Below are positions 25,588 to 34,341 of a stretch of 64,000 nt of DNA, in pieces. The position numbers and the translations under genes are program-made. The notes beneath the pieces were generated by a model. That model saw nothing but the letters and a program-made list of their open reading frames with translations, was not told the origin of the DNA and did not search any database. How positions within the stretch are numbered: the stretch's first letter is position 1; the number at the start of each line of letters is the position of its first letter. Location of the stretch: NCBI RefSeq assembly GCF_004217135.1, contig NZ_SHKK01000001.1, positions 2,480,001 to 2,544,000 on the forward strand, in the 5' to 3' direction. Source of the DNA: Micromonospora violae (GTDB lineage Bacteria > Actinomycetota > Actinomycetes > Mycobacteriales > Micromonosporaceae).

Positions 25588-26610
25588 TCATCGACGGGTC
25601 CGGGGGTCGAAGGCGTCGCGCACGGCGTCGCCGAGCAGGCTCAGGGCGAGCACCAGGATCGTGATGCCGAGTACGGGCAGCCACAGGTAGAGCGGATCGG
25701 CCCGGTAGTACGTGGTCGCCGCGGAGATCGTCAGACCCCAGGACGGCGTGGGCTCGATCAACCCGGCGCCGAGCACGGTGAGACCGGCCTCGGCCACCAC
25801 GTAGCCGGGCAGGGCCAGTGACACGGAGACGACGATCGGCGCGACCAGGTTGGGCAGCAGCTCCTTGAAGAGCACCTGCCGGGTGGGGATGCCGAGCACC
25901 TTGGCGGCGGCGACGAACTCACGCTCGCGCAGCGAGAGCACCTGCCCCCGCACCAGCCGGGCGAGGCTCGCCCAGCCGAAGAACGACAGCACGCAGATCA
26001 GCGAGATGAAGCGGATCTGGGCGACGTCCTCGGCCCCGGCACCGTCGGCACCACCGAAGATCGCGACCAGGACGGCGGAGCTCGCGATCGCGAACAGCAG
26101 GTACGGCAGGCTGAGCACCAGGTCGATCAGCCAGGAGAGCACCCGGTCGACCCAGCCTCCGGTGAAACCGGCGACGAGGCCCACCACCACACCGATGATC
26201 GTGGTGATGGTGGTGACCGCGACCGCGACGATCAGCGACGGGCGGGCGCCGTACACCCAGCGGGCGAAGAGGTCGCGGCCCAGGCGGGGCTCCACCCCGA
26301 ACCAGTGCTCGCCGGTCGGGCCGATCATCGGGAAGCCGAACTCGTCGATCAGGTCCTGGTGCAGGTCGGTGGCGTTCTGCCCCTCCAACCCGGCGAGCAG
26401 CGGCGCGAAGATCGCGATCAGGATGTAGGCGACGCAGATCGCGGCGCAGATCATCGCGATCCGGTCGCGGCGTAGCCGGGCCAGGGCGATCCGGGTCGGC
26501 GACTTGCTGACCGTCCGGACCGGGGCGGCGGGCGACGCCACGCTCTGCACCCGTCCGTCGTCCGGCTCTCCGGCGCGGAGTGCCTGGGGCTCCGTGACCA
26601 TCGGCTCCAC
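25588..26610 (-). CDS. Peptide ABC transporter permease (OppC/DppC type)
   Basis: GTG 26610 is chosen because a full AGGAGG lies 9 bases upstream, giving 340 residues; ATG 26601 is an alternative. The N-terminal 60 residues are a cytoplasmic tail, followed by helix 1 (AAICVAYILIAIFAPLL). The OppC extracytoplasmic segment has HWFGVEPRLGRDLFARWVYGAR, five more helices follow, and the EAA motif is EFVAAAKVLGIPTRQVLFKELLP. It is the first gene of the operon. Having OppC before the binding protein and OppB after it is an uncommon order. Confidence 0.94.
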   Translation of the reverse strand: MEPMVTEPQALRAGEPDDGRVQSVASPAAPVRTVSKSPTRIALARLRRDRIAMICAAICVAYILIAIFAPLLAGLEGQNATDLHQDLIDEFGFPMIGPTGEHWFGVEPRLGRDLFARWVYGARPSLIVAVAVTTITTIIGVVVGLVAGFTGGWVDRVLSWLIDLVLSLPYLLFAIASSAVLVAIFGGADGAGAEDVAQIRFISLICVLSFFGWASLARLVRGQVLSLREREFVAAAKVLGIPTRQVLFKELLPNLVAPIVVSVSLALPGYVVAEAGLTVLGAGLIEPTPSWGLTISAATTYYRADPLYLWLPVLGITILVLALSLLGDAVRDAFDPRTRR

Positions 26611-26647
26611 GCGCGACGACCTCCTCATCGTGCTGACACATGACACC

Positions 26648-26673
26648 GCCACCCGGACGGGTGTCCGGATGGC
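26648..26673 (-). promoter_or_regulatory. Near-perfect dyad in the leader of the first peptide-transport operon
   Basis: GCCACCCGGAC (26648-26658) and GTCCGGATGGC (26663-26673) pair with one mismatch over a GGGT loop. It lies 38 bases before the operon start and just inside a possible -10 TAGCGT on the minus strand (26689-26694). It could be an operator or a 5' leader hairpin. Confidence 0.45.
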
Positions 26674-27178
26674 GGCTCCAGGGCAGGAACGCTAGTCGGA
26701 AAATTGATTTCTTCGTGGGTCAGTTGTGTAACAGGCTTGTTTCCTGAACGACCGTTTATCCAGTCGTTCGGGCGACCGGATGTCGATTCCCACCACGAGG
26801 CGACCGGCATTCGAGTGATCACTGACAGTGACCAGTGCGACCCACCCCTGCTCGTTGCTGTAGGCAACCATCTATGTATTAGCAGTTCAATGCGTCGATG
26901 CAACGGCCCGCCCTGGGCGCAGCGCCGACGCGAGCAATACACGCCATCACCTGACGTAACAGCCCCCGATTGCCCGGAAGCGCCAAAGCCCACCGCCACT
27001 GCCTGCCCAGAACCCCGAATAGGCACATGTCGTCAGACTATTTAGAATAGACGTCAGTCACTGCGGATAAATGCGCGGCGACGGCGCTGTCGCGGCTCCG
27101 GCGGGCCGGGAGGGTTGCGCACGGGGGCAGGAGAGCTGCGTAAAGGCGATCTGCCGGCAGGCCGGGAGCCCCGCGACG

Positions 27179-27184
27179 TACCGT
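27179..27184 (+). promoter_or_regulatory. Probable leaderless -10 box of the SEC-C gene
   Basis: TACCGT ends 6 bases before GTG 27191, consistent with transcription starting at the start codon. No ribosome site is seen. Confidence 0.4.
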
Positions 27185-27190
27185 GAGATC

Positions 27191-28234
27191 GTGCCGACGA
27201 AAGACGTACTCACCAAGTCTGACCTCGCCGAACTTCGCCGCTCGGCGCTCGGGACCGCCAATCCGCTCGGCGTCGCCGCCGATCTTGCCGAGGCGGCCGA
27301 GCAGGGCCGACTGGAGGATCCGGACGACGCCGGCGACGCGTTGACCCTCGCCGCCGAGATCGCCGAGATCCGGGCCCGGCCCGAGGCCGCGCTGCGGTAC
27401 GCGGAGCAGGCGCTGGCGGCGTACCCGTCCGCAGATGATCCGCGCGCCGGGTTCGCCCGCGCGCTGCGGGCCCGGGCCCTGTTCCGGGCCGGCGGTCGCG
27501 ACGACGAGGCGATGGCGGAGCTGACCGCGCTACGGCCCCTGCTGTCCGTCCAGCCCGACGCCCCCGCCTACGTCAGTGCCGCGCTGGACGTCGGTGGGCG
27601 TTCGGCGCTCGCCGAGACGTGGCTGAGCGAGGCGGTCGACACCCTGCTCAGCGAGCGTGCGACCGGAGCGTCCGGGGCGGCCAGCACCACCATCGACCCG
27701 GTCGTCGATCTCGGCCCGCCGGACGCGCCCGGCGTCGCCTTCTTCCTGCTGCAGCAACGGCATCGGGTACGCCGCAACCTCAACCTGCCGCACGACCGGC
27801 AGGACGACCTGGCGGACCGGCTGGAGACCCAGCTCGTGCGTCGGGCCGGGGAGCGCAGAGACGCCGAGTCGGATCTGCTCTTCTGGCCGCGGGCCGAGTT
27901 CGATCGCCTGCTCGCCGAGCATCCCGCTCTCACCGAGGTGTACGGGCCGGACTGGGACGCGCACCGGGGCCGGCTGGAGACCGAGCTGGTTCGGCTGCGC
28001 AGCGCCGGTCAGGCCGGGTTGGGTGTGTTCGGCGCGACAGTCGCCGGGTTGACCGCGTTCGCCGGTCGACGGGGCGGCGATCCGGCCGACACAGCGGTCC
28101 GGGCGGGCTACGCGGCCGAGGTGTCGGCGCGGCCCAGCGCACGGATCGCCTGGCCTCCGGAGCGCAACGACCCCTGCTGGTGTGGGTCGGGCCTGAAGTA
28201 CAAGAAGGACTGCCTGCCGCGTTCCCGCGGCTGA
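27191..28234 (+). CDS. Helical-repeat protein with C-terminal SEC-C zinc motif
   Basis: GTG 27191 gives 347 residues. The first half is helical and TPR-like (LRYAEQALAAYPSADD, LRARALFRAGGRDDEAMAEL). The C-terminus ends with a SEC-C zinc-binding motif, RNDPCWCGSGLKYKKDCL. SEC-C motifs, first known from SecA, are also found on many bacterial proteins of unrelated function, where they bind zinc and mediate interactions. The upstream in-frame ATG at 27071 is rejected because the extra segment is Arg/Gly-rich and low-quality. The role is unknown. Confidence 0.82.
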   Translation: MPTKDVLTKSDLAELRRSALGTANPLGVAADLAEAAEQGRLEDPDDAGDALTLAAEIAEIRARPEAALRYAEQALAAYPSADDPRAGFARALRARALFRAGGRDDEAMAELTALRPLLSVQPDAPAYVSAALDVGGRSALAETWLSEAVDTLLSERATGASGAASTTIDPVVDLGPPDAPGVAFFLLQQRHRVRRNLNLPHDRQDDLADRLETQLVRRAGERRDAESDLLFWPRAEFDRLLAEHPALTEVYGPDWDAHRGRLETELVRLRSAGQAGLGVFGATVAGLTAFAGRRGGDPADTAVRAGYAAEVSARPSARIAWPPERNDPCWCGSGLKYKKDCLPRSRG

Positions 28235-28243
28235 GGGTGGCGG

Positions 28244-28852
28244 CTACCGCGCTGTGGTGTGGCGTTGGTAGTGGCGGGCGACCCGGGCCCGGTTGCCGCA
28301 GGATGGCTTGCACCATTCCTGCCGCGGGTGGTCCTTGACGAAGTAGCGCACACAGCGGGGTGCGGGGCAGGCGCGCAACAGGTCGCGGGTCGGGCTGGCG
28401 AGGAGTTCGATGACCGCCCGCGCCAACCCGGCGGTGATCGCGAGCCGCGCGTCGGCCGCCGCCTCGCCACGCCAGGCGAGCGAGGGCGTGGTCCCCTGCG
28501 CCCAGTTCAGCACCGGCCGGACCGGCAACGCCCCGGCGGCCTGGTTGAGCTGGGCGACCGCCTCCTGGCAGGAGAGCAGCGAGGCCGAGTCGGCCCGGCT
28601 CGGCGGGCCTGGGCGGACCGCCACGGCGAAGAGGCTCCGCGCGGCGCGGCGCACCGCCACCACGTCGAGCCGGGTCCGCTCGTCGGCGGCGCTGGCGACC
28701 AGGTCGAGGTCGCCGACGTACTCCCGCAGTGGCTCCGCCTGCTCGTGGAGCCAGGTGGTCAGGCCGGCCAGGTCGTCGAGGTCGTCGGCGACGCCGCCGT
28801 TGCCGTCGTGCCGAACGGTGCTGACCAGGGCGAGCGCGAGCTGCGTTGACAT
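28244..28852 (-). CDS. CGNR zinc-finger (ABATE-domain) transcriptional regulator
   Basis: ATG 28852, behind AGGAGG, gives 202 residues. An N-terminal ABATE (putative stress-induced regulator) domain is followed by the CGNR zinc finger: CPAPRCVRYF, then WCKPSCGNRARVARHYQRH. CGNR proteins are DNA-binding regulators common in actinomycetes. Much longer in-frame starts are rejected, because they would read through the divergent phosphodiesterase gene. It likely controls itself and the divergent phosphodiesterase/LysE genes from the 90-base shared intergenic region, which contains a 6-bp inverted repeat. Confidence 0.9.
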   Translation of the reverse strand: MSTQLALALVSTVRHDGNGGVADDLDDLAGLTTWLHEQAEPLREYVGDLDLVASAADERTRLDVVAVRRAARSLFAVAVRPGPPSRADSASLLSCQEAVAQLNQAAGALPVRPVLNWAQGTTPSLAWRGEAAADARLAITAGLARAVIELLASPTRDLLRACPAPRCVRYFVKDHPRQEWCKPSCGNRARVARHYQRHTTAR

Positions 28853-28904
28853 CGGTCCCCTCCTGCGCCGAGTTGTGCGGCCGATGCTGCCAAGAGTAGC
28901 TTCC

Positions 28905-28933
28905 CTAATGCCTCGTTCCTTTACAACCATTAG
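28905..28933. promoter_or_regulatory. Inverted repeat in the divergent CGNR/phosphodiesterase promoter region
   Basis: CTAATG (28905-28910) and CATTAG (28928-28933) are perfect inverted copies 17 bases apart, in an AT-richer patch just before ATG 28943. This is a candidate operator for the CGNR regulator. Confidence 0.4.
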
Positions 28934-28942
28934 TGGGCGCCC

Positions 28943-29689
28943 ATGTTGGTCATCGCGCATCTCAGTGACACCCACCTCGACAGCCACCCCCGATCGGCCG
29001 AGCGGACCGCCCGGGTCATGGACTACCTGCACAGCCTGCCCCGACCGGTCGACGCGATCCTGATCACCGGGGACATCGCCGACCACGGCGAGGTGGCCGA
29101 GTACGAGATCGCCGCGAAGCTCTTCGACTCCCCGCTGCCGGTCATGGTCTGCCCCGGCAACCACGATGTGCGCGACGCGTACCGCAAGGGTCTGCTCGGT
29201 GCCGACCACGGCGGCACCGGCCCGATCAACACCCGCCACGACGTGGCGGGGGCGGTCTTCCTCCTCGCCGACTCCTCCGTGCCCGGTGCGGACGAGGGCC
29301 ACCTGGACGAGGAGACCATGGCCTGGCTCGCGGACGAGTTGGCTTCGGTGCCGGCCGGGACGCCGACGTTCATCGCCCTGCATCACCCGCCGGTGATTTT
29401 GCACCACCCGGTCATCGACCCGATGCGCCTTCTGCCGGCCGACCCGCTGGCCGCGCTCGTCGCCGCCCACCCACCGGTCGTCGCCGTGCTGACCGGGCAT
29501 TTCCACACCGCCGCCGCGAGCACCTTCGCGGGCCGTCCACTGCGGATCGCGCCGGGGGTGGTCTCCACCCTGCGGATGCCCTGGGAGGGTGAGGGCGCGT
29601 TGACCACCCAGACCCAGCCGCCCGGCGTCGCGTTCCACGTGTACGACGACGCCGGACTGCTCACCACCCACTACCGGGTGGTGGTCTGA
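28943..29689 (+). CDS. Calcineurin-like metallophosphoesterase (CpdA-type cyclic-nucleotide phosphodiesterase family)
   Basis: The 248-residue enzyme has all dimetal-site motifs of the family in order: SDTH near residue 8, GDIAD near 43, GNHD near 73, HHPP near 147 and GHFHT near 183. The closest recognised type is the 3',5'-cAMP phosphodiesterase CpdA/Rv0805 group, though substrates vary. ATG 28943 is only 90 bases from the divergent CGNR gene. The LysE-family exporter gene follows after 2 bases, so the two are co-transcribed. Confidence 0.9.
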   Translation: MLVIAHLSDTHLDSHPRSAERTARVMDYLHSLPRPVDAILITGDIADHGEVAEYEIAAKLFDSPLPVMVCPGNHDVRDAYRKGLLGADHGGTGPINTRHDVAGAVFLLADSSVPGADEGHLDEETMAWLADELASVPAGTPTFIALHHPPVILHHPVIDPMRLLPADPLAALVAAHPPVVAVLTGHFHTAAASTFAGRPLRIAPGVVSTLRMPWEGEGALTTQTQPPGVAFHVYDDAGLLTTHYRVVV

Positions 29690-29691
29690 GC

Positions 29692-30327
29692 ATGCACGGA
29701 GTCGCGGTGCTCGGCTTCCTGATCGCCGTCGCGCCGATCACCGCCACGCCGGGCGCGAGCCTGACCCTGGTCGTCTCGCGGGTCGCCACCGGCGGACGAC
29801 GGCAGGGCTGGTGGGTGATCCTGGGTACGGTGACCGGGCTCTACGTGCACGCCACCCTGGCCGCTGTCGGGCTGGCCGCACTGGTGCTCCGCTCGTCGCA
29901 GGCGTTCTGGGTGGTCAAGCTCGTCGGTGCCGCCTACCTGGTCGGGCTGGGGCTCTGGCTGCTCTGGTCCGCGTCCCGCCGTCGGACGGGGGCCGGGCAG
30001 CGACCGACGGTCCGCCCCCGGAGGCTGCCCTGGCGGGTGGACCACCCGTACCTGCAGGGGCTGCTCGGCAACGTCCTGAACCCCAAGGCCGCGGCCATCT
30101 ACCTCACCCTGGCGCCGCAGTTCCTCGAACCGGGTCGACCGGTGCTGGTGCCGATGCTGCTCCTCGCCACGGCGCACGCCGCGCTGCACACCTGCTGGCT
30201 CGCTGGCTGGACCGCGGTCTCCGGTGCCGCCGCCCGGCTGCTGCGCACCGCGGCGGTGCGGCGAATGCTCGATCGGCTGACCGGCGTGATCCTGGTCGGC
30301 CTCGGTGTCCGGGCGGCGACGACCTGA
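29692..30327 (+). CDS. LysE/RhtB-family amino-acid exporter
   Basis: The 211-residue membrane protein has the LysE family start FLIAVAPITATPGASLTLVVSR, five to six transmembrane helices and the conserved GNVLNPKAAAIYLTLAPQF segment. Members export basic amino acids, homoserine/threonine or related metabolites using the proton gradient. It starts two bases after the phosphodiesterase stop. The substrate is unknown. Confidence 0.92.
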   Translation: MHGVAVLGFLIAVAPITATPGASLTLVVSRVATGGRRQGWWVILGTVTGLYVHATLAAVGLAALVLRSSQAFWVVKLVGAAYLVGLGLWLLWSASRRRTGAGQRPTVRPRRLPWRVDHPYLQGLLGNVLNPKAAAIYLTLAPQFLEPGRPVLVPMLLLATAHAALHTCWLAGWTAVSGAAARLLRTAAVRRMLDRLTGVILVGLGVRAATT

Positions 30328-30465
30328 GCCTGATTCGGCCGGCGCGCCGCCCACGCCAGGGCGGCGCGTTCAGACACATCGGCGGGGATGACACGCTCGC
30401 CCGGTACCGATAACGTCCCTCTGTGGACGATCAACGTCCAGCTGATCTCACCGGAGGAGACGCGG

Positions 30466-30960
30466 ATGTTCGAGGAGTTCATGGGCATCCCCGCCCACCC
30501 TCTGCTGCTGCACGCCGCGGTCGTGTTCGTGCCGCTGCTGGCCCTGCTGACGGTCGGTTACGCGCTCGTCGCGCCGATCCGCCCGCACACCCGCTGGGTG
30601 CTGGGTTTGCTCGCGGTGGGCGCGCCGGTCGCCGCCCTGCTGACGAAGCTCTCCGGCGACGCCTTCCTCGAACGCATGCAGGCGGCCAACCGGGTCACCC
30701 CCGAGTTCCTCCCGAAGCTCCAGGCGCATCAGGACTTCGGCGACATCACGCTCTACGCGACGATCGGGTTGGCGGTCGTCGCGCTGGCACTGGTCTGGTT
30801 CGTGGCACCGGGGTCCGCCGGGACCAGCACGGCTCGGCGGCCCGGTCGTCCGCTGACCCTGGCGTTGCAGGTGTTGTCGGTGGTGGCCGCCGGCGTCGCC
30901 GTCTACTACGTATTCCGCACCGGCGACTCCGGGGCGAAGGCGGTCTGGGAGGGCCAGTGA
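30466..30960 (+). CDS. DUF2231 four-helix membrane protein
   Basis: ATG 30466, behind GGAGGAGA, gives 164 residues beginning MFEEFMGIPAHPLLLHAAVVFVPL. The start GIPAHPLLLHA is the DUF2231 hallmark, with paired histidines in helix 1. Four helices are predicted: about 14-34, 44-62, 90-110 and 128-148. Some family members are linked to haem or redox functions, but none is established here. It converges on the luciferase-like gene with a 14-base gap. Confidence 0.88.
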   Translation: MFEEFMGIPAHPLLLHAAVVFVPLLALLTVGYALVAPIRPHTRWVLGLLAVGAPVAALLTKLSGDAFLERMQAANRVTPEFLPKLQAHQDFGDITLYATIGLAVVALALVWFVAPGSAGTSTARRPGRPLTLALQVLSVVAAGVAVYYVFRTGDSGAKAVWEGQ

Positions 30961-30974
30961 CCGGCACCCGGGGT

Positions 30975-31967
30975 TCACGCCCGTAACAACGGGAGCACCC
31001 GCCGGCCGAGCAGATCGATCCCGCCGTACGGCGTCAACCCGTGCGGGGTGCCGAACTCCACCCGACTCGCCCCCGCGTCGAACACGGCCGCGGCCTGCCC
31101 CGCGACCTGCTCGGGCGTACCGGAGAAGGCGAACAGGTCGAGCAGGTCATCGCCGATGAGCGCGCCGGCGAGGTCGTCCTCCCGGCGGGCGACGTGCTGC
31201 TGGATCCGGGCCAGCAGCTCCGGGTCCACCTCGATCGTCGGATCGAGGGCGGCGACCACCGCCAGATACATGGCCACCTCCCGGCGCGCCACCCGGCGGG
31301 CCAGCACACCGTCCTCGTCGACGACGGTGACCGCGCCGAGCACGACACCCGTGCGGTCGGGGTGCGCCACCGCCGCGTCGTCCAGCCAGGCGAGCATCAT
31401 CCGGGCCATCGCCGGGTTGGCCGACCCGCCGACCTTGACCTCGCCGGCGAACCCCGCCGCCGCCCGCGCGGTCTGCCGTCCCCAGGTGCCGACCAGGACC
31501 GGCACGTCGGCGCGCGCCGGGGTGTACCGCAGCGACGTGCCCGGCGCCACGGTGAACTCCCCGCCCTGGAAACCGCTGTCGTCGCCGGCCAGCAGCAACC
31601 GAACGACGGCGACCGTCTCGACGATGCGCCGGATGGGACGGACCTGCGGCACACCGATCTCGTCGAGCCAGGTGCCCCGGGCCAGACCCAGGTAGGCCCG
31701 ACCCCCCGAGGCCAGATCCAGCGCGGCCACCTGACCGGCGACCTCCACCGGGTGCATGGTGAACGGGTTGAGACACGCCGCGCCCAGCCGGATCCGCCGG
31801 GTGTGCCGGGCCGCCACCAGCAGCGGGAAGACCGGCGGTTGGTACATCAGGTCCCCGAAGACCGACAGCACGTCGAAGCCGTGCCGCTCGGTCAGCTCGG
31901 CCAGCTCCGCGTACTCGTCGGCGGACTTGTCGGACTGCAGGCCGATGCCGACCAGCCCAGCGCTCAT
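30975..31967 (-). CDS. Luciferase-like (LLM) flavin/F420-dependent oxidoreductase
   Basis: ATG 31967 overlaps the preceding stop as ATGA and gives 330 residues. The protein has the LLM TIM-barrel pattern: VGIGLQSDKSADEYAELAELTER, ARHTRRIRLGAACLNPFTMHPVEVAGQVAALDLAS in part, RAYLGLARGTW, and a final VEFGTPHG. These enzymes use FMN or F420 for oxidations of varied substrates, including nitrogen heterocycles and sulphonates. It is the last gene of the ten-gene peptide-uptake operon, which suggests an oxidative step on the imported substrate or its product. Confidence 0.9.
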   Translation of the reverse strand: MSAGLVGIGLQSDKSADEYAELAELTERHGFDVLSVFGDLMYQPPVFPLLVAARHTRRIRLGAACLNPFTMHPVEVAGQVAALDLASGGRAYLGLARGTWLDEIGVPQVRPIRRIVETVAVVRLLLAGDDSGFQGGEFTVAPGTSLRYTPARADVPVLVGTWGRQTARAAAGFAGEVKVGGSANPAMARMMLAWLDDAAVAHPDRTGVVLGAVTVVDEDGVLARRVARREVAMYLAVVAALDPTIEVDPELLARIQQHVARREDDLAGALIGDDLLDLFAFSGTPEQVAGQAAAVFDAGASRVEFGTPHGLTPYGGIDLLGRRVLPLLRA

Positions 31968-32290
31968 GTCAACTCCTCGGTGGGAATGCGCTGGAGGCCG
32001 GCCCGTTCGATGCGCATGATGAGCCGCTCCTCCGGGTCCGGGCAGGCCACATGGCTGTCCTGGGCCATCCAGTCGCCCTCGGCCAACGCCCGCTGTTTGG
32101 CCGGAAGCAGCGGCAGGCACGCCGCCAGGGCGTACAGGCAGAAGTGCTTGCCGGCGGGGATGCTGAGCCGGTTGGAACCGGTCACGTCGAAGTGGTCGCC
32201 CGGCTCCAGGCCGCACACCGAACGGCCCTCGATCCGCTCCACCACGACACGCAGGTCGTAGAGGTCGGTGGTGGGTTCCTCGGCGCTCAT
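31964..32290 (-). CDS. TIGR04076-family small protein
   Basis: ATG 32290 gives 108 residues. The sequence follows the TIGR04076 pattern: VERIEGRSVCGLEPGDHFDV, SIPAGKHFCLYALAACLPLLPAKQR and a C-terminal ACPDPEERLIMRIER. Cysteines at the three conserved places suggest metal or cofactor binding. The family has no assigned reaction and often lies near oxidoreductases. It is coupled to both neighbours by ATGA overlaps (31964-31967 and 32287-32290). Confidence 0.85.
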   Translation of the reverse strand: MSAEEPTTDLYDLRVVVERIEGRSVCGLEPGDHFDVTGSNRLSIPAGKHFCLYALAACLPLLPAKQRALAEGDWMAQDSHVACPDPEERLIMRIERAGLQRIPTEELT

Positions 32291-32658
32291 CGCACCGCCT
32301 CGGCGTGGTGGTGCACGATCCGCCAGGAGCCATCCTCGCGGCGCAGCACGTCGGTCACCCGGAAACACTCGTCCGGCCGGGCGTCGGCGAAGCGGGCCCG
32401 CAGCACGTAGCGGACCAGACCGGTGTCGCCCCAGGCGTCGGTGTGCAGGTGTTCCGGCGCCACCGAGATCGGCGCCGACCCCGTCGCCCGGGTCGCCCGC
32501 CGGTCCCGCAGGTCGTCCAACGCCCCCAGGCCGGACAGCAGGCCATCGGCGTCGGACTCCCAGAAAGTCAGGTCGGGGTGCAGGTGCGCGTCGAAGGCGG
32601 GCCGGTCGCCGAGGGACCGGTACAGGTCGGTGATGGTGGTGGCGAGCTCATCGCTCAT
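32287..32658 (-). CDS. NTF2/SnoaL-like small protein
   Basis: The 123-residue protein has the cone-shaped NTF2 pattern: LYRSLGDRPAFDAHLHPDLTFWE at the start, FRVTDVLRREDGSWRIVHHHA at the end. Such proteins are small enzymes (isomerases, cyclases or dehydratases) or ligand carriers. The stop overlaps the next start (ATGA 32287-32290). A 39-base gap separates it from the DUF885 gene, the only non-overlapping join of this kind in the lower operon. Confidence 0.85.
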   Translation of the reverse strand: MSDELATTITDLYRSLGDRPAFDAHLHPDLTFWESDADGLLSGLGALDDLRDRRATRATGSAPISVAPEHLHTDAWGDTGLVRYVLRARFADARPDECFRVTDVLRREDGSWRIVHHHAEAVR

Positions 32659-32697
32659 CGGCGGTCACTTCCGATCGGGGTGCGGCGGTACGGGCGG

Positions 32698-34341
32698 TCA
32701 GGGCAGATCTGCCAGGCGGGCGCGCAGCGGATCCAGTCCCATGGGTCCGAGCGCCAACGCGGTGTGGTGGAAACGTTTCCGGTCGAACGCCGCGCCCTCG
32801 CGTCGCTCGGCGTCCCGACGGGCCTGCTGCCACAGCCGCGCGCCGACCTTGAAGGCCAGGGCCTGCGCCGGCCAGCCCAGATAGCGGTCGACCTCGAAGT
32901 GCGCGGTCTCGGCGTCCAGACCGGCGACGCGGGTGAGGACGTCCACCGCGAGGGCGGGCGTCCACCGCCGTGCCGCGGTGAAACCGTTGCCGGCCGGGAT
33001 CGGCAACCCGAGGTGCAGACCCAGGTCGATGACCACCCGGGCGGCCCGCCACATCTGACCGTCGAGCATGCCGAGCCGCTCGGCGGGGTCGGTGTACAGG
33101 CCGACCTCGTCGGCGAGACGCTCGGCGTAGTGCGCCCACCCCTCGGCGTACCCGTGCACCTGGCAGAGGTTGCGCTGCCACGGGTGCAGGGCGCCGGTGG
33201 TGAGGGTGACGGCGTGCTGGAGGTGGTGGCCGGGCAGCCCTTCGTGGCACAGCGTGCCCACGTGCCGCCACACCGGCACCGTCGACTCACCCGAGGGCAC
33301 CGACCACCAGATCGCGCCGGGGCGCGTCAACGCCGGGTCGGGCGGCGTGTAGTACATGACTCCGGAGGTGGCGGGGCTGATCCGGCACACCACCCGCCGC
33401 AGGACGGCCGGGATGTCGAAGTGGGTGCCGTCGAGCGCGTCGGTCAGCTGCTCGGTGCGCTGGCGCAGCCACTCCTCCAGGGCCGGGCCGGCGGACACCC
33501 GGCCGGTCGGGTCGGCGTCCAGGGCCGCCCGCGCGGACTCCACCCGCGGGTGGCCCAGCTCGGCCGCGACGGTCCGCAGCTCGGTGGCGGTGCGGTCCAA
33601 CTCCGCCCAGCCGTACGCGTACACCTCGTCGAGGTCGACGGTGGCACCGAGGAAGCTGCGGGCGGTGACCCGGTACAGGTCCGCGCCGACACCGTCGACG
33701 TCGGACGCGACGGGTGCCAGGTCGGCCCGGAGGAACGCGGCGAAACCGGCGGTGGCGGCGGTCGCCAGCTGCGCGCCCCGGTGCAGCCGCGCGGCGAGCG
33801 GGCCACCGGGATAGGCGTCCACCAACCGCCCGTAGAAGTCGGCGGTGGTCCAGGCCGTGCACTGGTCGGCGACCACCAGCACCTGGCGGCGGGCCACCAG
33901 CTGTCCCCGCTGCGCCGAGCGGCGCAGCGTCGCGGCGTACCGGTCGAGGGCGTCGGGCACCTGGCGCAGGTGGTCGGCGACCACCGCCCAGTCCCCCTCG
34001 GTGTTGCGGGGCAGGTTGTCGAAGATCTGCCGGAGCAGGTGCACCGGCGTGGCCAGCGGGGCGAGCAGTCGGGTGGTGAACCCCGCGTCGTACAGGTCGA
34101 CCTCGCTGGCCAGCCGGTCGCGCAGAGCGCCGGCGAGGGACCGCTCGCCGGGGTCGTTTGTGGTCGCCACGGCGGCGGCCGTCGCGGTGCGTCGGGCCAG
34201 CTCCGCCCGGGCGTCGAACCCGTCGGGTGAGAGGTCCGGGACGTGCGATCCAGGTGTACGCCCCACCGCTTCGGCCGCCTGCGGGTCCAGCTCCGCCAAC
34301 GCGTCGAGGTACCCGTCGGCGACCTCGGTGATGCTGGTCAT
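32698..34341 (-). CDS. DUF885 family metallopeptidase-like protein
   Basis: ATG 34341 overlaps the amidohydrolase stop as ATGA and gives 547 residues without a signal peptide. The DUF885 signature HEGLPGHHLQ lies at 366-375 and is a likely zinc-binding, gluzincin-like motif. A second cluster, YAEGWAHYAERLA, follows about 30 residues later, as in other DUF885 proteins. The family is presumed to hold metallopeptidases acting on short peptides. Position after a peptide ABC transporter and next to a dipeptidase-like amidohydrolase supports that. Confidence 0.9.
   Translation of the reverse strand: MTSITEVADGYLDALAELDPQAAEAVGRTPGSHVPDLSPDGFDARAELARRTATAAAVATTNDPGERSLAGALRDRLASEVDLYDAGFTTRLLAPLATPVHLLRQIFDNLPRNTEGDWAVVADHLRQVPDALDRYAATLRRSAQRGQLVARRQVLVVADQCTAWTTADFYGRLVDAYPGGPLAARLHRGAQLATAATAGFAAFLRADLAPVASDVDGVGADLYRVTARSFLGATVDLDEVYAYGWAELDRTATELRTVAAELGHPRVESARAALDADPTGRVSAGPALEEWLRQRTEQLTDALDGTHFDIPAVLRRVVCRISPATSGVMYYTPPDPALTRPGAIWWSVPSGESTVPVWRHVGTLCHEGLPGHHLQHAVTLTTGALHPWQRNLCQVHGYAEGWAHYAERLADEVGLYTDPAERLGMLDGQMWRAARVVIDLGLHLGLPIPAGNGFTAARRWTPALAVDVLTRVAGLDAETAHFEVDRYLGWPAQALAFKVGARLWQQARRDAERREGAAFDRKRFHHTALALGPMGLDPLRARLADLP

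Larger units (their letters stand above)
26611..27190. other. 580-base gene-free stretch, clearly AT-richer than the rest of the window
   Basis: The stretch lies between divergent genes. Bases 26690-27060 are much lower in GC than the neighbourhood. They hold a GAACGAC/GTCGTTC inverted repeat (26746-26752 and 26763-26769). Open frames on either strand here (for example plus 26704-27045) show no protein-like composition or ribosome site. It probably contains the promoter of the peptide-transport operon and may include transferred DNA. Confidence 0.5.

Noticed and set aside
23639..25690. 683-codon plus-strand frame opposite the first binding-protein gene
   Set aside because: Composition is that of an antisense frame; the minus strand encodes a complete SBP with lipobox.
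26704..27045. 113-codon frame in the AT-richer intergenic region
   Set aside because: No ribosome site, no recognisable domain, and an irregular residue mix; left as non-coding.
32305..34230. 641-codon plus-strand frame opposite the DUF885 gene
   Set aside because: It is antisense to a gene with a clear HEGLPGHH motif and coupled neighbours.
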